From assembly GCA_049597955.1 (NCBI GenBank), contig JBMYND010000001.1, forward strand, positions 340,010-404,009: a DNA stretch of 64,000 bases. The letters are read 5' to 3'. The DNA is from JAYPAN01 sp049597955. GTDB lineage: Bacteria; Pseudomonadota; Alphaproteobacteria; RS24. Shown here piece by piece: positions 17,088 to 25,926 of this stretch. Positions within the stretch are counted from its first letter, which is position 1. Every line of letters starts with the position of its first letter. Both the position numbers and the translations under genes were made by a program. The notes below the pieces were generated by a model that was given only the letters and a program-made list of their open reading frames with translations, made no database searches and was not told the DNA's origin.

Positions 17088-17636
17088 TTATCTCCACTCA
17101 AAACCGGCAAACGCATCGCCGTCCAATATGGTTTCGAGCGGCAGCTTTGCCAAATGTGCCTCCAATGCCAGAACATATTCGGCCAGCCGGTCATATTGCT
17201 TGTCTTCATCTTGCGGCGACAAATTGCGCCCCAGCACGTCGCCAATGCGGGTTTTGCGGTCTTGCGGCGCGGGAATATCCTTGCCCATTGCCTCATCATA
17301 AGCGGCGGCGCGGCCATAATAGGCTTGCGCCATTTTGCGGATTTTCTTGCCGACGCCCAAATCACCAACACCCATTTCGCGCATGGCTTGATCCATATCG
17401 CGGAAAAACCGGTCAAATAAATCTTGCCCAAGTGCCTCGCGCGCAATCCCCTCGGCACGCAAGCGCCGCAGAACCAAATGCACATGCAGCACCATCATGT
17501 CAAAACGTCCGTCAAAACTGTCAGGCGCGCCATTATCGCCAAACAAAGCCGGTATGCGTGCCTGTTTGACAATCAAGGCATAGACGCCTGCCATATTGGG
17601 CATTTTTTTACGTCTGAAAAAATCCATTAAAGCCAT
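17088..17636 (-). CDS. ubiquinol-cytochrome c chaperone (CBP3-like)
   Basis: Member of the CBP3/UQCC1 family that assists cytochrome b of complex III. Motifs seen: PNMAGVYALIVKQARIPALF, FDMMVLHVHLVLRRLRAEG, DLFDRFFRDMDQAMREMGVGDLGVGKKI and YYGRAAAYDEA. I placed the start at the ATG at 17636 (MALMDFFRRKK), the usual family N-terminus; the frame stays open to a GTG at 17696 that overlaps the divergent bamE region. ~182 residues. First gene of the DUF177-plsX-fabH-ihfA-merR run. Confidence 0.9.
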   Translation of the reverse strand: MALMDFFRRKKMPNMAGVYALIVKQARIPALFGDNGAPDSFDGRFDMMVLHVHLVLRRLRAEGIAREALGQDLFDRFFRDMDQAMREMGVGDLGVGKKIRKMAQAYYGRAAAYDEAMGKDIPAPQDRKTRIGDVLGRNLSPQDEDKQYDRLAEYVLALEAHLAKLPLETILDGDAFAGFEWR

Positions 17637-17744
17637 AAGGATGCTATTGCTCCATTTGTCACCCGAAAGCTGCAAATTGCGCTTGCAAGCCGCCACGTGA
17701 TGGGTATGGTCACGCTGATTTGTGTTTTAGGGATTTCGCTCCAC

Positions 17745-18308
17745 ATGGCAAGACTGGACGTTAAAAATTTGGGCGCAAAGGGTCGCACCCGCGAGATAGA
17801 GGGTCGCACCCGCGAAATAGAGGGTCGCACCCGCGAGATAGAGGGTCGCCTGCATAGCCAACAAAAAACAGCGCCAAAACTGGCAATGGCGCTTTTCGGC
17901 ACCGCCTTGCTTGCCTGCGCGCCGATGATTGACAATCGCGGTTATGTTTTTGATGAGGGTCTGGTAACCAAGCTGCAAAAAGACAGTATGACATTGCAGC
18001 AAGCAACCGCCCTGCTCGGCTCCCCCTCAACGCGCTCGTCGATAAATGGCGAGGCGCTATATTATATTCACAGCGTCATTGTTACCGAATCCTATCGCGC
18101 GCCGGTCGAGACCGACCGAAAGGTAATGGCGCTTTATTTTAATGCTGACAAAGTGCTGACGGATTATGCGGTTTACGGCCTGCGTGATGGCTTAATTGTG
18201 CCGATTGTGCCGCGCACAACCCAATCACAAGGACGCGAATTGTCTTTTATTGAGCAGATATTTGGCAATCTTGGCCGCTTTGACGGCGATCCGAGCGCGC
18301 AATTCTAA
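17745..18308 (+). CDS. bamE: BamE/OmlA-family outer-membrane assembly lipoprotein
   Basis: The C-terminal ~120 residues are a SmpA/OmlA domain: ACAPMIDNRGYV, TLQQATALLGSPSTRSS and YYIHSVIVTESYRAP. This BAM-complex lipoprotein stabilises outer-membrane protein insertion. A lipobox LLAC lies at codons for residues ~48-58 of the chosen frame. The start is unclear. An ATG at 17745 gives a strange N-terminus in which three in-frame 7-residue repeats (GRTREIE) precede the hydrophobic segment; an ATG at 17886 would leave only ten residues before the lipid Cys with no positive charge. The tandem array 17780-17850 therefore appears to have disturbed the original start. Ends at the bidirectional terminator 18318. 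Confidence 0.8.
   Translation: MARLDVKNLGAKGRTREIEGRTREIEGRTREIEGRLHSQQKTAPKLAMALFGTALLACAPMIDNRGYVFDEGLVTKLQKDSMTLQQATALLGSPSTRSSINGEALYYIHSVIVTESYRAPVETDRKVMALYFNADKVLTDYAVYGLRDGLIVPIVPRTTQSQGRELSFIEQIFGNLGRFDGDPSAQF
17780..17850 (+). repeat. 21-bp tandem array, 3.4 copies, at the start of bamE
   Basis: Three consecutive 21-bp units (17780-17800, 17801-17821, 17822-17842), one with a single G-to-A change, followed by eight bases of a fourth. Each unit contains the small palindrome GGGTCGCACCC. The unit is a multiple of three, so it keeps the reading frame and encodes GRTREIE. Confidence 0.95.
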
Positions 18309-18317
18309 AAATCGGCA

Positions 18318-18358
18318 CAAAAAACCCCGGCACAGAAAACTGCGCCGGGGCTTTTATT
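18318..18358. terminator. bidirectional Rho-independent terminator between bamE and hppA
   Basis: CCCCGGC and GCCGGGG pair around an ~11-nt loop; on the minus strand the stem is followed by TTTTTT (for hppA), on the plus strand by CTTTTATT (for bamE). The two genes converge here with 60 bp between their stops. Confidence 0.88.
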
Positions 18359-18368
18359 GTGCGCCTTA

Positions 18369-20480
18369 TTAGTGAGCCAGAATGGCCAGCATCAGCAGCG
18401 CAACGATATTGGTGATTTTAATCATCGGATTGACCGCCGGGCCAGCCGTGTCCTTATAGGGGTCACCCACTGTGTCGCCGGTCACGGCAGCTTTATGGGC
18501 TTCCGAGCCTTTGCCGCCATGATTGCCATCTTCAATATATTTCTTGGCATTGTCCCATGCACCACCACCGGCGGTCATGGACAGGGCGACAAACAAGCCG
18601 GTCACAATCACACCAAGCAGCATGGCCCCCAGCGCCGAGAAGGCAGCAGAGCGGTCAGCAATTGTCTGAATAACGAAATACAGCACAACCGGCGACAGAA
18701 CCGGCAAGAGTGACGGCACAATCATTTCCTTAATGGCCGAGCGCGTCAGCAGGTCAACGGCTGCCGTATAATCCGGCTTTTCCGTGCCTTTCATAATGCC
18801 CGGCTTTTCTTTGAACTGACGGCGCACTTCTTCAACAATGGCACCGCCGGCACGGCCAACGGCCATCATGCCCATCGCACCAAACAGATAAGGCAGCAGG
18901 CCGCCAACAAACAAACCTGTCACCACATAGGGGTTGGACAAAGAGAAGTCAGGCGTCACACCGGCAAAATACGGATATTGCTCGGCATTGGCGGTGAAGA
19001 AGCGCAAATCCTGTGTATAGGCGGCAAACAGCACCAGCGCACCCAGACCGGCAGAGCCAATAGCATAGCCTTTGGTAACCGCTTTGGTGGTGTTGCCGAC
19101 AGCGTCCAGCGCGTCGGTTGTATTGCGCACATCTTCCGGCAGCTCGGCCATTTCCGCAATACCACCGGCATTGTCTGTCACCGGGCCGAAAGCGTCGAGC
19201 GCGACCACCATACCGGCCAGTGCCAGCATAGTCGTCACCGCAATGGCGATACCAAACAGGCCAGCCAGTGAATAAGTGGCGATAATGCCAACCACAATCA
19301 CCAGAGCCGGCAGCGCCGTGGCTTCCATGGAAACCGCCAGACCTTGGATAACATTGGTGCCATGTCCGGTTTCTGAAGCGGCAGCCACCGATTTCACCGG
19401 ACGGTAATTCACGCCGGTATAATACTCAGTAATCCAGATAATCGCACCGGTGATAATCAGGCCGAGAACACCGCACATATAAAGGCTCATGCCGGTAAAG
19501 ACCTGCGCCTCAATAACCCGTTGCGTGTCCAGCCCGATAAGCTGGTCGGTCACAAAATAAAGCGCAATCAGCGACAGCACGGCAGAAGCGATAAAGCCCT
19601 TATAGAGCGCGCCCATAATGCTGTTATTGGCACCCAAGCGCACAAAGAATGTGCCGATAATCGAGGTCACAATACATGTACCGCCAATGGCGAGGGGATA
19701 GACCATCATGTCGAGCGCGTCGGCGGTGAAGAAAATCGAGCCCAGCACCATAGTGGCCACAATGGTCACGGCATAAGTCTCGAACAAATCAGCCGCCATA
19801 CCGGCGCAATCGCCTACATTGTCGCCAACATTATCGGCAATTGTTGCCGGGTTGCGCGGGTCATCTTCGGGAATACCGGCTTCAACCTTGCCAACAAGGT
19901 CGCCACCAACATCAGCACCTTTGGTGAAGATACCGCCACCCAGACGGGCAAAAATCGAAATCAGTGATGCGCCAAAGCCGAGTGCGACAAGCGCGTCAAC
20001 CACTTCGCGGCTGTTCGGGTCAAGGCCAAGCCCGTAAACCAGAATGGCAAAGTAAACAGCAACGGCAAGCAAGGCCAGACCGGCCACCAACATGCCGGTG
20101 ACAGCGCCGGAACGGAACGCCATGGACAGGCCGGCGGCAAGGCTTTCACTGGCCGCTTGTGTGGTGCGCACATTGGCGCGCACTGATACCAGCATGCCGA
20201 CATAACCGGCCAAACCGGATAATGTCGCGCCAATAATAAAGCCGATGGACACTTTGACACCCAACAGCCAAGCGACCAGCAGCGCAATCACTACGCCAAC
20301 AATGCCAATTGTCCGATATTGGCGGTTGAGATAGGCACCCGCCCCTTCCTGAATTGCCGATGCAATTTCCTGCATCCGCTCATTGCCGGCATTGGCCGCC
20401 AAAATGCTGCGAACGGCCCAAACGCCATAAATTATGGCCAGAATACCGGCCGCAATGATAAGCCACATTGACGTGCTCAT
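18369..20480 (-). CDS. hppA: K+-independent H+-translocating membrane pyrophosphatase
   Basis: Couples pyrophosphate hydrolysis to proton export across the inner membrane. 703 residues with about 16 membrane helices. Substrate-site motifs: GGGIFTKGADVGGDLVGKVE, DDPRNPATIADNVGDNVGDC, FGPVTDNAGGIAEMAE and DTVGDPYKDTAGPAVNPMIK. The GNTTKA motif has Lys where K+-dependent enzymes have Ala, which marks the K+-independent class. AAAGGTGA precedes the ATG. Monocistronic by appearance: ~135 bp separate it from thiL and a terminator ends it. Confidence 0.98.
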   Translation of the reverse strand: MSTSMWLIIAAGILAIIYGVWAVRSILAANAGNERMQEIASAIQEGAGAYLNRQYRTIGIVGVVIALLVAWLLGVKVSIGFIIGATLSGLAGYVGMLVSVRANVRTTQAASESLAAGLSMAFRSGAVTGMLVAGLALLAVAVYFAILVYGLGLDPNSREVVDALVALGFGASLISIFARLGGGIFTKGADVGGDLVGKVEAGIPEDDPRNPATIADNVGDNVGDCAGMAADLFETYAVTIVATMVLGSIFFTADALDMMVYPLAIGGTCIVTSIIGTFFVRLGANNSIMGALYKGFIASAVLSLIALYFVTDQLIGLDTQRVIEAQVFTGMSLYMCGVLGLIITGAIIWITEYYTGVNYRPVKSVAAASETGHGTNVIQGLAVSMEATALPALVIVVGIIATYSLAGLFGIAIAVTTMLALAGMVVALDAFGPVTDNAGGIAEMAELPEDVRNTTDALDAVGNTTKAVTKGYAIGSAGLGALVLFAAYTQDLRFFTANAEQYPYFAGVTPDFSLSNPYVVTGLFVGGLLPYLFGAMGMMAVGRAGGAIVEEVRRQFKEKPGIMKGTEKPDYTAAVDLLTRSAIKEMIVPSLLPVLSPVVLYFVIQTIADRSAAFSALGAMLLGVIVTGLFVALSMTAGGGAWDNAKKYIEDGNHGGKGSEAHKAAVTGDTVGDPYKDTAGPAVNPMIKITNIVALLMLAILAH

Positions 20481-20615
20481 TTCATCACCTTTCGTTTTTC
20501 CTGATAAAGATTGTGCCGAAGCACATTCCCTCCGTTAAAGTCGGGCGAACATGCCAAAAAAAACCCGCAAAAGCAAGAAACCCAACGCAAAAACCTGCAT
20601 TTTGAACGAATTTGT

Positions 20616-21617
20616 TCAAAAATGCCGAAAACCGCGCTCGCTCATCACGATTTCCGCCCCTTCCGCACCCTGCAATATGGCGCGCGCCGCATTTTTATCA
20701 TCCCCGGCGGCACCGCTTGGCAATGCGGTGACTTGGCCGATTCGGCGCAGCGTAATATCGGCCTGCCGCGTCATTTGCGCGAGCCCATCGCGCGCTTGAG
20801 GCGGTGCGGTGAAAGCCAATTGGCCATCATCACCGGCGCTGACCAATTGCGCCAAACCGTTTTCTTGCGACTCGGCAAAGGCACGGCCCGCCTGCGACAA
20901 GCAGATTGCTTCTGCCGACACAGTCATGGCGACATTGGAGGCTTGGCAAATATGGTCAAGGTCAGCCATCAACCCATCCGACACATCAATTGCCGCATGG
21001 GCCAATTGACGCAAAAGCGGCGCAAGGCCAACCGGCGGCTGCGGGTCGGCATAGGCGGCAGCCAGAAGCTGCTGGTCAAAAGCCGACAAAGCGGGCGGCA
21101 GATTGCCGGTCACGGCCAGCAGGCCAATAAGGCCATCGCCAATCGTGCCGGTCACATAAACATCATCGCCCGGTTGCGCATTGGCGCGGCGCACCATCTC
21201 GCCTGACGGCACAAGCCCATGCGCGGCCAGTGACACAAAACCGGTAGCCGAACGCACCGTATCGCCACCCCATAGCGGCAGGTCGAAGCGTGCCAAACGC
21301 ATGGCCAAAGCCTTGGCAAATCCGGTCAAGAAATCTGTATCCCAATCTGGGCCAACCCCCAAAGTCAGCAGACACCCGGCCGGGGCCGCCCCTTTGGCGG
21401 CAAGGTCAGCCGCATTGCAGGCAACCAAACGCGCGGCAATCATATCGGGCGGTGCATTGGCCGGAAAATGCACATCCGCAACCAAAGCATCGGTTGTTAA
21501 AACCATGTCCATATTTGGTGGCGGTCGGAACAACGCCGCGTCATCGCGCAGACCAAGACCGGCATCGCCAGCCATAGGTCGGAATAATTGCTCAATCAGG
21601 TCAAATTCACCGGTCAT
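20616..21617 (-). CDS. thiL: thiamine-monophosphate kinase
   Basis: Phosphorylates thiamine monophosphate to thiamine pyrophosphate. PurM-like fold: GLRDDAALF near the N-terminus, VLTTDALVADVHF, NAADLAAKGAAP, LWGGDTVRS and AIDVSDGLMADLDHIC, the ATP and metal loops. I chose the ATG at 21617 (MTGEFDLIEQLF), the family start; a TTG four codons earlier is also possible and would overlap nusB. ~333 residues. It follows nusB in the ribH-nusB-thiL run. Confidence 0.95.
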   Translation of the reverse strand: MTGEFDLIEQLFRPMAGDAGLGLRDDAALFRPPPNMDMVLTTDALVADVHFPANAPPDMIAARLVACNAADLAAKGAAPAGCLLTLGVGPDWDTDFLTGFAKALAMRLARFDLPLWGGDTVRSATGFVSLAAHGLVPSGEMVRRANAQPGDDVYVTGTIGDGLIGLLAVTGNLPPALSAFDQQLLAAAYADPQPPVGLAPLLRQLAHAAIDVSDGLMADLDHICQASNVAMTVSAEAICLSQAGRAFAESQENGLAQLVSAGDDGQLAFTAPPQARDGLAQMTRQADITLRRIGQVTALPSGAAGDDKNAARAILQGAEGAEIVMSERGFRHF

Positions 21618-21625
21618 GCGGTGTC

Positions 21626-22105
21626 TCAATCATCCGCCATGCCAGTTTCAGATAATTGTCGGGCGATATTATCAAGCAGCGCATTGGCCATGCCGCCCTC
21701 GGCACCGTCGAAAAAAGCATGCGCCAAATCGACATATTGGGAAATAACAACTTTCCTTGGCACATTTTCGCCATGCGCCAATTCCTGCACACCGCACCGC
21801 AATATCGCCCGCAGCGTGCTGTCGAGCCGCGCCAATTGCCATTTATCGCCGAGATAGCTGTCAACCAGCCGGTCAATTTCAACCTGATGGGCAATCACGC
21901 CGCGCAAAATGAATTCGAAAAATTCGGCATCGGCGGCAGGCAGGTCAATCCCGGCCTGCAAATTGTCAAGCGGCGCGTCAATATTATGGGTCTGGAACTG
22001 GGCAATTACCTCATCCAGCGACGTGCCGGCCAGCTCCATTTGGTAGAGCGCCTGCACGGCCAGCAAGCGCGCGGCCAGCCTGTTATCATGGGTTTGAATA
22101 GTCAT
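21626..22105 (-). CDS. nusB: transcription antitermination protein NusB
   Basis: RNA-binding all-helical protein that, with S10 (NusE), antiterminates rRNA transcription. 159 residues: RLAARLLAVQALYQMELAG at the N-terminus, then RLDSTLRAILRCGVQELAHGENVPRKVVISQYVDLAHAFF, the conserved C-terminal half. It starts 8 bp after ribH and is followed by thiL. Confidence 0.95.
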   Translation of the reverse strand: MTIQTHDNRLAARLLAVQALYQMELAGTSLDEVIAQFQTHNIDAPLDNLQAGIDLPAADAEFFEFILRGVIAHQVEIDRLVDSYLGDKWQLARLDSTLRAILRCGVQELAHGENVPRKVVISQYVDLAHAFFDGAEGGMANALLDNIARQLSETGMADD

Positions 22106-22113
22106 GCTTCGTC

Positions 22114-22545
22114 TTATCGCGAAGCAAAGTCATCGCGCAAGCGCAATAGCGCCAAACAGGCATTTGCCGCGCCGCCGCCCTTGTCTTTCTCTGTGCGCCG
22201 ACAGCGCGCCCAAGCTTGCGCCGCATTTTCCACTGTCTGAATCCCATTGCCAATGGCCAGCCCGTCGCGCAGGCCCAAATCCATCAGACCGCGCGCGCTT
22301 TCATTGCAGACAATCTCATAATGGGTGGTCTCGCCGCGTATAACCACGCCAAGCGCGACATAGCCGTCAAACAGGCCGGTTTGCGCCGCTTGTTTTATCG
22401 CGACCGGCACTTCCAGCACGCCCGGCACGGCAATTCTTTCATAAGTGCAGCCTGCTTCATCCAATATGGCCGCCGCCCCTTCGGCCAACGCATCGGCCAT
22501 ATCTTCGTAAAACCGCGCTTCGACAATGAGAATGTTTTTCGACAT
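22114..22545 (-). CDS. ribH: 6,7-dimethyl-8-ribityllumazine synthase
   Basis: Condenses 5-amino-6-ribitylaminouracil with 3,4-dihydroxy-2-butanone-4-phosphate, the penultimate riboflavin step. VEARFYEDMADALAEGA, VPGVLEVPVAIKQAA, VALGVVIRGETTHYEIVCNESARG and GLAIGNGIQTVENAAQAWAR are family motifs, with the active-site His in TTHYE. 143 residues, usual for the icosahedral or pentameric type. Eight bases separate it from ribBX before it and nusB after it. Confidence 0.97.
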   Translation of the reverse strand: MSKNILIVEARFYEDMADALAEGAAAILDEAGCTYERIAVPGVLEVPVAIKQAAQTGLFDGYVALGVVIRGETTHYEIVCNESARGLMDLGLRDGLAIGNGIQTVENAAQAWARCRRTEKDKGGGAANACLALLRLRDDFASR

Positions 22546-22553
22546 GCTAACCT

Positions 22554-23660
22554 CTATTTCAAAATCGGTCGCTGACCGGCAATTTTCAAATCATAACCTT
22601 CCAGCGCGACAACTGTGCGCGGCGTGTCCGACAATAATTCAATTTCATGCAATCCCAAATCCAACACAATTTGCGCGCCGACCCCGTAATCGCGCAGCCG
22701 CGTCGGCTCGGCATCACCGACTTCGCGCGGATTAAGCGTGTCGGAAAACGGCGTCGGCGACGTATTGCGAATAAAAACAATTACGCCGCGCCCTTCCTGC
22801 TCAATCAATTCCATTGATTTTTGCAAGGTTTGCGCGCGTGGCATGTCCGAACCCAGCACATCGGCGACAATGTTTTCGGCGTGAAAGCGGGTCAAAACCG
22901 GTTGTGGGCCGGAAATATCACCCTTGACCAGCGCGATATGCTCCTCATTTTCAATAGTGTTCAGATAAACAATGGATTTGAACGTGCCGGCATTGGCAGT
23001 TTTGAAATCAGTTTCATGTATCCGCGTAATCAGCGTGTCATTGCGACGTCGATAGGCAATCAAATCGGCGATTGTGCCAAGTTTCAGCCCGTGCAATTGA
23101 GCGAATTGCACCAAATCGGGCAGCCGCGCCATTGTGCCGTCATCATTCATAATTTCGCAAATCACGCCGGAGGGATACAAGCCCGCCAGCCGCGCAATAT
23201 CAACCGCCGCTTCTGTATGTCCGGCACGCATCAAAACGCCGCCTTCGCGCGCGACCAGCGGAAATACATGGCCGGGCGAGACAATATCGGTCTGTCCCTT
23301 GGTCGGGTCAATGGCGACAGAAATTGTGTGCGACCGGTCATGAGCGGAAATACCGGTGGAAATTCCCTCCCGCGCTTCAATGGAAACGGTGAAGGCGGTT
23401 TGATGGCGCGACTGGTTTGTTTGCGCCATGAGTTCAAGATTGAGTTGCTGGGCGCGGTCGCGCGGCATGGCCAGACAAATCAGGCCACGGCCGAATTTGG
23501 CCATGAAATTTATCGCTTCCGGTGTTGCCATTTGCGCCGGAATGATTAAGTCACCCTCATTTTCGCGGTCTTCCGCATCGACAAGCACAATCATTTTGCC
23601 ATTGCGGGCATCTTCGATAATGTCTTCCGGCGGCGATAAAAATTGACTGAATTCGCTCAT
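22554..23660 (-). CDS. ribBX: 3,4-dihydroxy-2-butanone-4-phosphate synthase fused to a degenerate GTP cyclohydrolase II domain (RibBX type)
   Basis: Residues ~10-205 are a full RibB domain: DAEDRENEGDLIIPAQ, GRGLICLAM, STGISAHDRSHT and RAGHTEAAVD. Residues ~210-368 resemble GTP cyclohydrolase II but have lost its zinc site: where RibA has HSEC...SLRCDCG, this reads FHAEN...GSDMPRAQ around 259-276, with no Cys. It should therefore supply only the butanone phosphate; a separate GTP cyclohydrolase II is expected elsewhere in the genome. Such RibBX proteins are known in proteobacteria. It lies between ribE and ribH. Confidence 0.93.
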   Translation of the reverse strand: MSEFSQFLSPPEDIIEDARNGKMIVLVDAEDRENEGDLIIPAQMATPEAINFMAKFGRGLICLAMPRDRAQQLNLELMAQTNQSRHQTAFTVSIEAREGISTGISAHDRSHTISVAIDPTKGQTDIVSPGHVFPLVAREGGVLMRAGHTEAAVDIARLAGLYPSGVICEIMNDDGTMARLPDLVQFAQLHGLKLGTIADLIAYRRRNDTLITRIHETDFKTANAGTFKSIVYLNTIENEEHIALVKGDISGPQPVLTRFHAENIVADVLGSDMPRAQTLQKSMELIEQEGRGVIVFIRNTSPTPFSDTLNPREVGDAEPTRLRDYGVGAQIVLDLGLHEIELLSDTPRTVVALEGYDLKIAGQRPILK

Positions 23661-23689
23661 TGCTTTCTCCCTGTTGTTTGGCCAGATTA

Positions 23690-24304
23690 TCAGTCGGCCA
23701 GCAAATCGGCACTTTCCCGCAAGCGCGCGACATAGCGCGCCAGCACATCGATTTCCAGATTTATACGGTCATTTTCCTGCGCCTGCCCCCAGCAAGTCAC
23801 ATTTTGCGTGTGCGGTATCAAATTGACACCAAATGTCAGCCCCGACACTTCATTGACGGTCAGTGAAGTCCCATCCAGCGTCACCGAGCCTTTCGGGGCA
23901 ATAAAGGGCATTAGTTTTTTCGGCGTCTCGAACACATAGCGCAGACTGTCACCTTCCGGCGTTATCGAAGCGATACGCGCAATCCCGTCAACATGGCCCG
24001 ATACAATATGCCCACCCAGCTCATCGCCCATTTTCAGGGCGCGCTCAAGATTCAAATGCGTGCCTTCCTGCCAATCGCCGGCTGTCGTCACATCCAGTGT
24101 TTCTTTTGACGCTTCAACACCAAACCAATGGCCGTTTTCATCACTGCCCTTTTCAATCACGGTCAGGCAAACACCGGAGCAGGCGATTGACGCGCCAAGG
24201 TCAATATCCGCCGGGTCATAAGCCGTGGCAATATCAAAGCGCGTGTCACCGGCGCGGGTCAGCCGGATGATTTTGCCAATATCTGTAATAATGCCGGTAA
24301 ACAT
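23690..24304 (-). CDS. ribE: riboflavin synthase alpha chain
   Basis: Dismutates two lumazines to riboflavin. Two Greek-key barrel repeats: MFTGIITDIGKI and IACSGVCLTVIEKG in the first half, GHIVSGHVDGIARI and VTLDGTSLTVNEVSG in the second. 204 residues, the usual length. Transcribed directly after ribD (2-bp gap) and before ribBX. Confidence 0.96.
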   Translation of the reverse strand: MFTGIITDIGKIIRLTRAGDTRFDIATAYDPADIDLGASIACSGVCLTVIEKGSDENGHWFGVEASKETLDVTTAGDWQEGTHLNLERALKMGDELGGHIVSGHVDGIARIASITPEGDSLRYVFETPKKLMPFIAPKGSVTLDGTSLTVNEVSGLTFGVNLIPHTQNVTCWGQAQENDRINLEIDVLARYVARLRESADLLAD

Positions 24305-24306
24305 GC

Positions 24307-25428
24307 CTAGCTTCCTTTCACGCCCCGCAAAGACGTTTCCATCGCGTTATCCTGCTTGTGCCACAGGCTGAATTGGTCATCCCCCAGCATCCGCATCTCA
24401 CTGCGGGTAAAACCGGCCATTTCGGCCAGCCCCATGGCTGATATATCACTTTCGCCTTGCATATCTAGATTATGCGGCGCGGCGAACAGGGCAATCGCAT
24501 CAACCATATTATCAGCCAGAAAACCGGCAGCGAGGCGCGGGCCGGATTCCAGCAAAACCCGGGTAAAGCCGCGACTGGCCAGATGATGCAAAACCGCATG
24601 CGGTGTCAAATGCTGAAAGGCCAATTGCAAAAAGGCTTTCGGCGCAGCCTCGCCATTCTCGCAATAAAGCAGCACCGGCTCGGTCTGCGCTTTTTGCGCC
24701 AGCTTGCAGGCTTCGGGCAATTTGCCATCGCGGCTCATAATGGCAATTTGCGGAGAGGCTTGCGCCATGCCGGGCAGGCGACAATCAAGCGACGGGTCAT
24801 CGGCAGTCACTGTGCCGCTGCCGGTCAATATCACATCATGCCGGGCGCGCAATAAATGGCCATATTGGCGCGCCAATCGGCCGGTAATCCAAGGTGATTG
24901 ACCTTGCGGCGTGCGCATAAAGCCGTTTTTGCTGACCGCCAGTTTCAGTGTCACCATGGGCCGCGATTGCGTCAACCGCGTCACAAAACCCAAATGGGCT
25001 TGCCGCGCATGCTCGGCCAGCAAGCCCGATTGCACATCAATACCGGCGGCGGCGCATTTTTGCGCGCCCTGCCCCGCCGTGCGCGGGTCGGGGTCAGCCA
25101 TAGCATAAACCAGACGGGCAATGCCCGCATCAATCAGCGCGTCAGCGCAAGGTGCGGTTTTGCCATAATGCGCACAAGGCTCAAGTGTCACATAGGCGGT
25201 CGCGCCGCGCGCGCGTTCACCGGCTTCAGCCAAAGCGACCGTTTCGGCATGCGGGCGACCTGATTTTTGCGTCCAACCCGTGCCGATAATTTGGCCCGCC
25301 GCAGAGACCAGCACGCAACCGACAGCCGGATTTGGCGCGGTCAGCCCGGTGCCAAATGCCCCCAAGCGCAGTGCTTGGTGCATAAAGTCAATGTCGGTTT
25401 GGCTGAAGTCAGCCGCGTCCTGTGTCAT
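24307..25428 (-). CDS. ribD: bifunctional riboflavin deaminase/reductase RibD
   Basis: Deaminates then reduces the pyrimidine intermediate. The N-terminal deaminase has the zinc site HAE in SGRPHAETVALAEAG and PCAHYGKTAPC; the C-terminal reductase (from ~150) has VTLKLAVSKNGFM, TGSGTVTADDPSL and VLLESGPRLAAGFL. 373 residues. First gene of the rib set, 20 bp after nrdR. I looked for an FMN riboswitch upstream and saw none. Confidence 0.96.
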   Translation of the reverse strand: MTQDAADFSQTDIDFMHQALRLGAFGTGLTAPNPAVGCVLVSAAGQIIGTGWTQKSGRPHAETVALAEAGERARGATAYVTLEPCAHYGKTAPCADALIDAGIARLVYAMADPDPRTAGQGAQKCAAAGIDVQSGLLAEHARQAHLGFVTRLTQSRPMVTLKLAVSKNGFMRTPQGQSPWITGRLARQYGHLLRARHDVILTGSGTVTADDPSLDCRLPGMAQASPQIAIMSRDGKLPEACKLAQKAQTEPVLLYCENGEAAPKAFLQLAFQHLTPHAVLHHLASRGFTRVLLESGPRLAAGFLADNMVDAIALFAAPHNLDMQGESDISAMGLAEMAGFTRSEMRMLGDDQFSLWHKQDNAMETSLRGVKGS

Positions 25429-25448
25429 CCGACCTCCGTTCCCGGCGG

Positions 25449-25916
25449 TCAGTAATCCCGTTTGGTCGGGCTGGACATCTCGCCGAGAAATTCTTCAAAA
25501 TCCTTGGCTTCGCGGAAATTGCGGTAAACCGATGCGAAGCGCACATAGCCGACTTGGTCAAGCGCATAAAGGCCTTCCATCACCATTTCGCCAAGCCGTT
25601 TGGCGGAGATTTCCGACTCGCCCTCGCTCTCAAGACGACGCACAATACCACTTACCATACGCTCAATCCGCTCCGGCTCAACGGGGCGTTTTCGCAGAGC
25701 GATTTGCACAGATCGCATGAGCTTGTCGCGGTCAAACGGCACTTTGCGTCCGGTATTTTTAACAATGGTCAATTCGCGCAATTGCACGCGCTCAAATGTG
25801 GTGAAGCGCCCGCCGCAATCGGGACATTCACGCCGCCGCCGAATAACCGAACTGTCTTCGGTGGGACGGCTGTCCTTCACCTGTGTGTCGGCATTCATAC
25901 AATAGGGGCAACGCAT
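25449..25916 (-). CDS. nrdR: transcriptional repressor NrdR
   Basis: ATP/dATP-sensing repressor of ribonucleotide reductase genes. The four-Cys zinc ribbon (MRCPYC ... CPDCGGRFTTFE) opens the protein, followed by the ATP-cone: VKNTGRKVPFDRDKLMRSVQIALRKR-like and YALDQVGYVRFASVYRNF. I chose the ATG at 25916 because the zinc ribbon must begin the protein; the frame is open further upstream but there only shadows glyA. 155 residues. It lies 10 bp after glyA, before ribD, a common alphaproteobacterial order. Confidence 0.96.
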   Translation of the reverse strand: MRCPYCMNADTQVKDSRPTEDSSVIRRRRECPDCGGRFTTFERVQLRELTIVKNTGRKVPFDRDKLMRSVQIALRKRPVEPERIERMVSGIVRRLESEGESEISAKRLGEMVMEGLYALDQVGYVRFASVYRNFREAKDFEEFLGEMSSPTKRDY

Positions 25917-25926
25917 GACAGGCTCG

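Noticed and set aside
17780..17850. Tandem repeat as a CRISPR array
   Set aside because: Units are contiguous without spacers and lie in a coding frame.
20600..20621. TTTTGAAC-gaattt-GTTCAAAA palindrome as an SOS box
   Set aside because: Alphaproteobacterial LexA sites are GTTC-N7-GTTC direct repeats; this one overlaps the thiL stop and has no repair gene next to it.
20551..20799. A basic 82-residue frame upstream of hppA
   Set aside because: Most of it is antisense to thiL and there is no Shine-Dalgarno.
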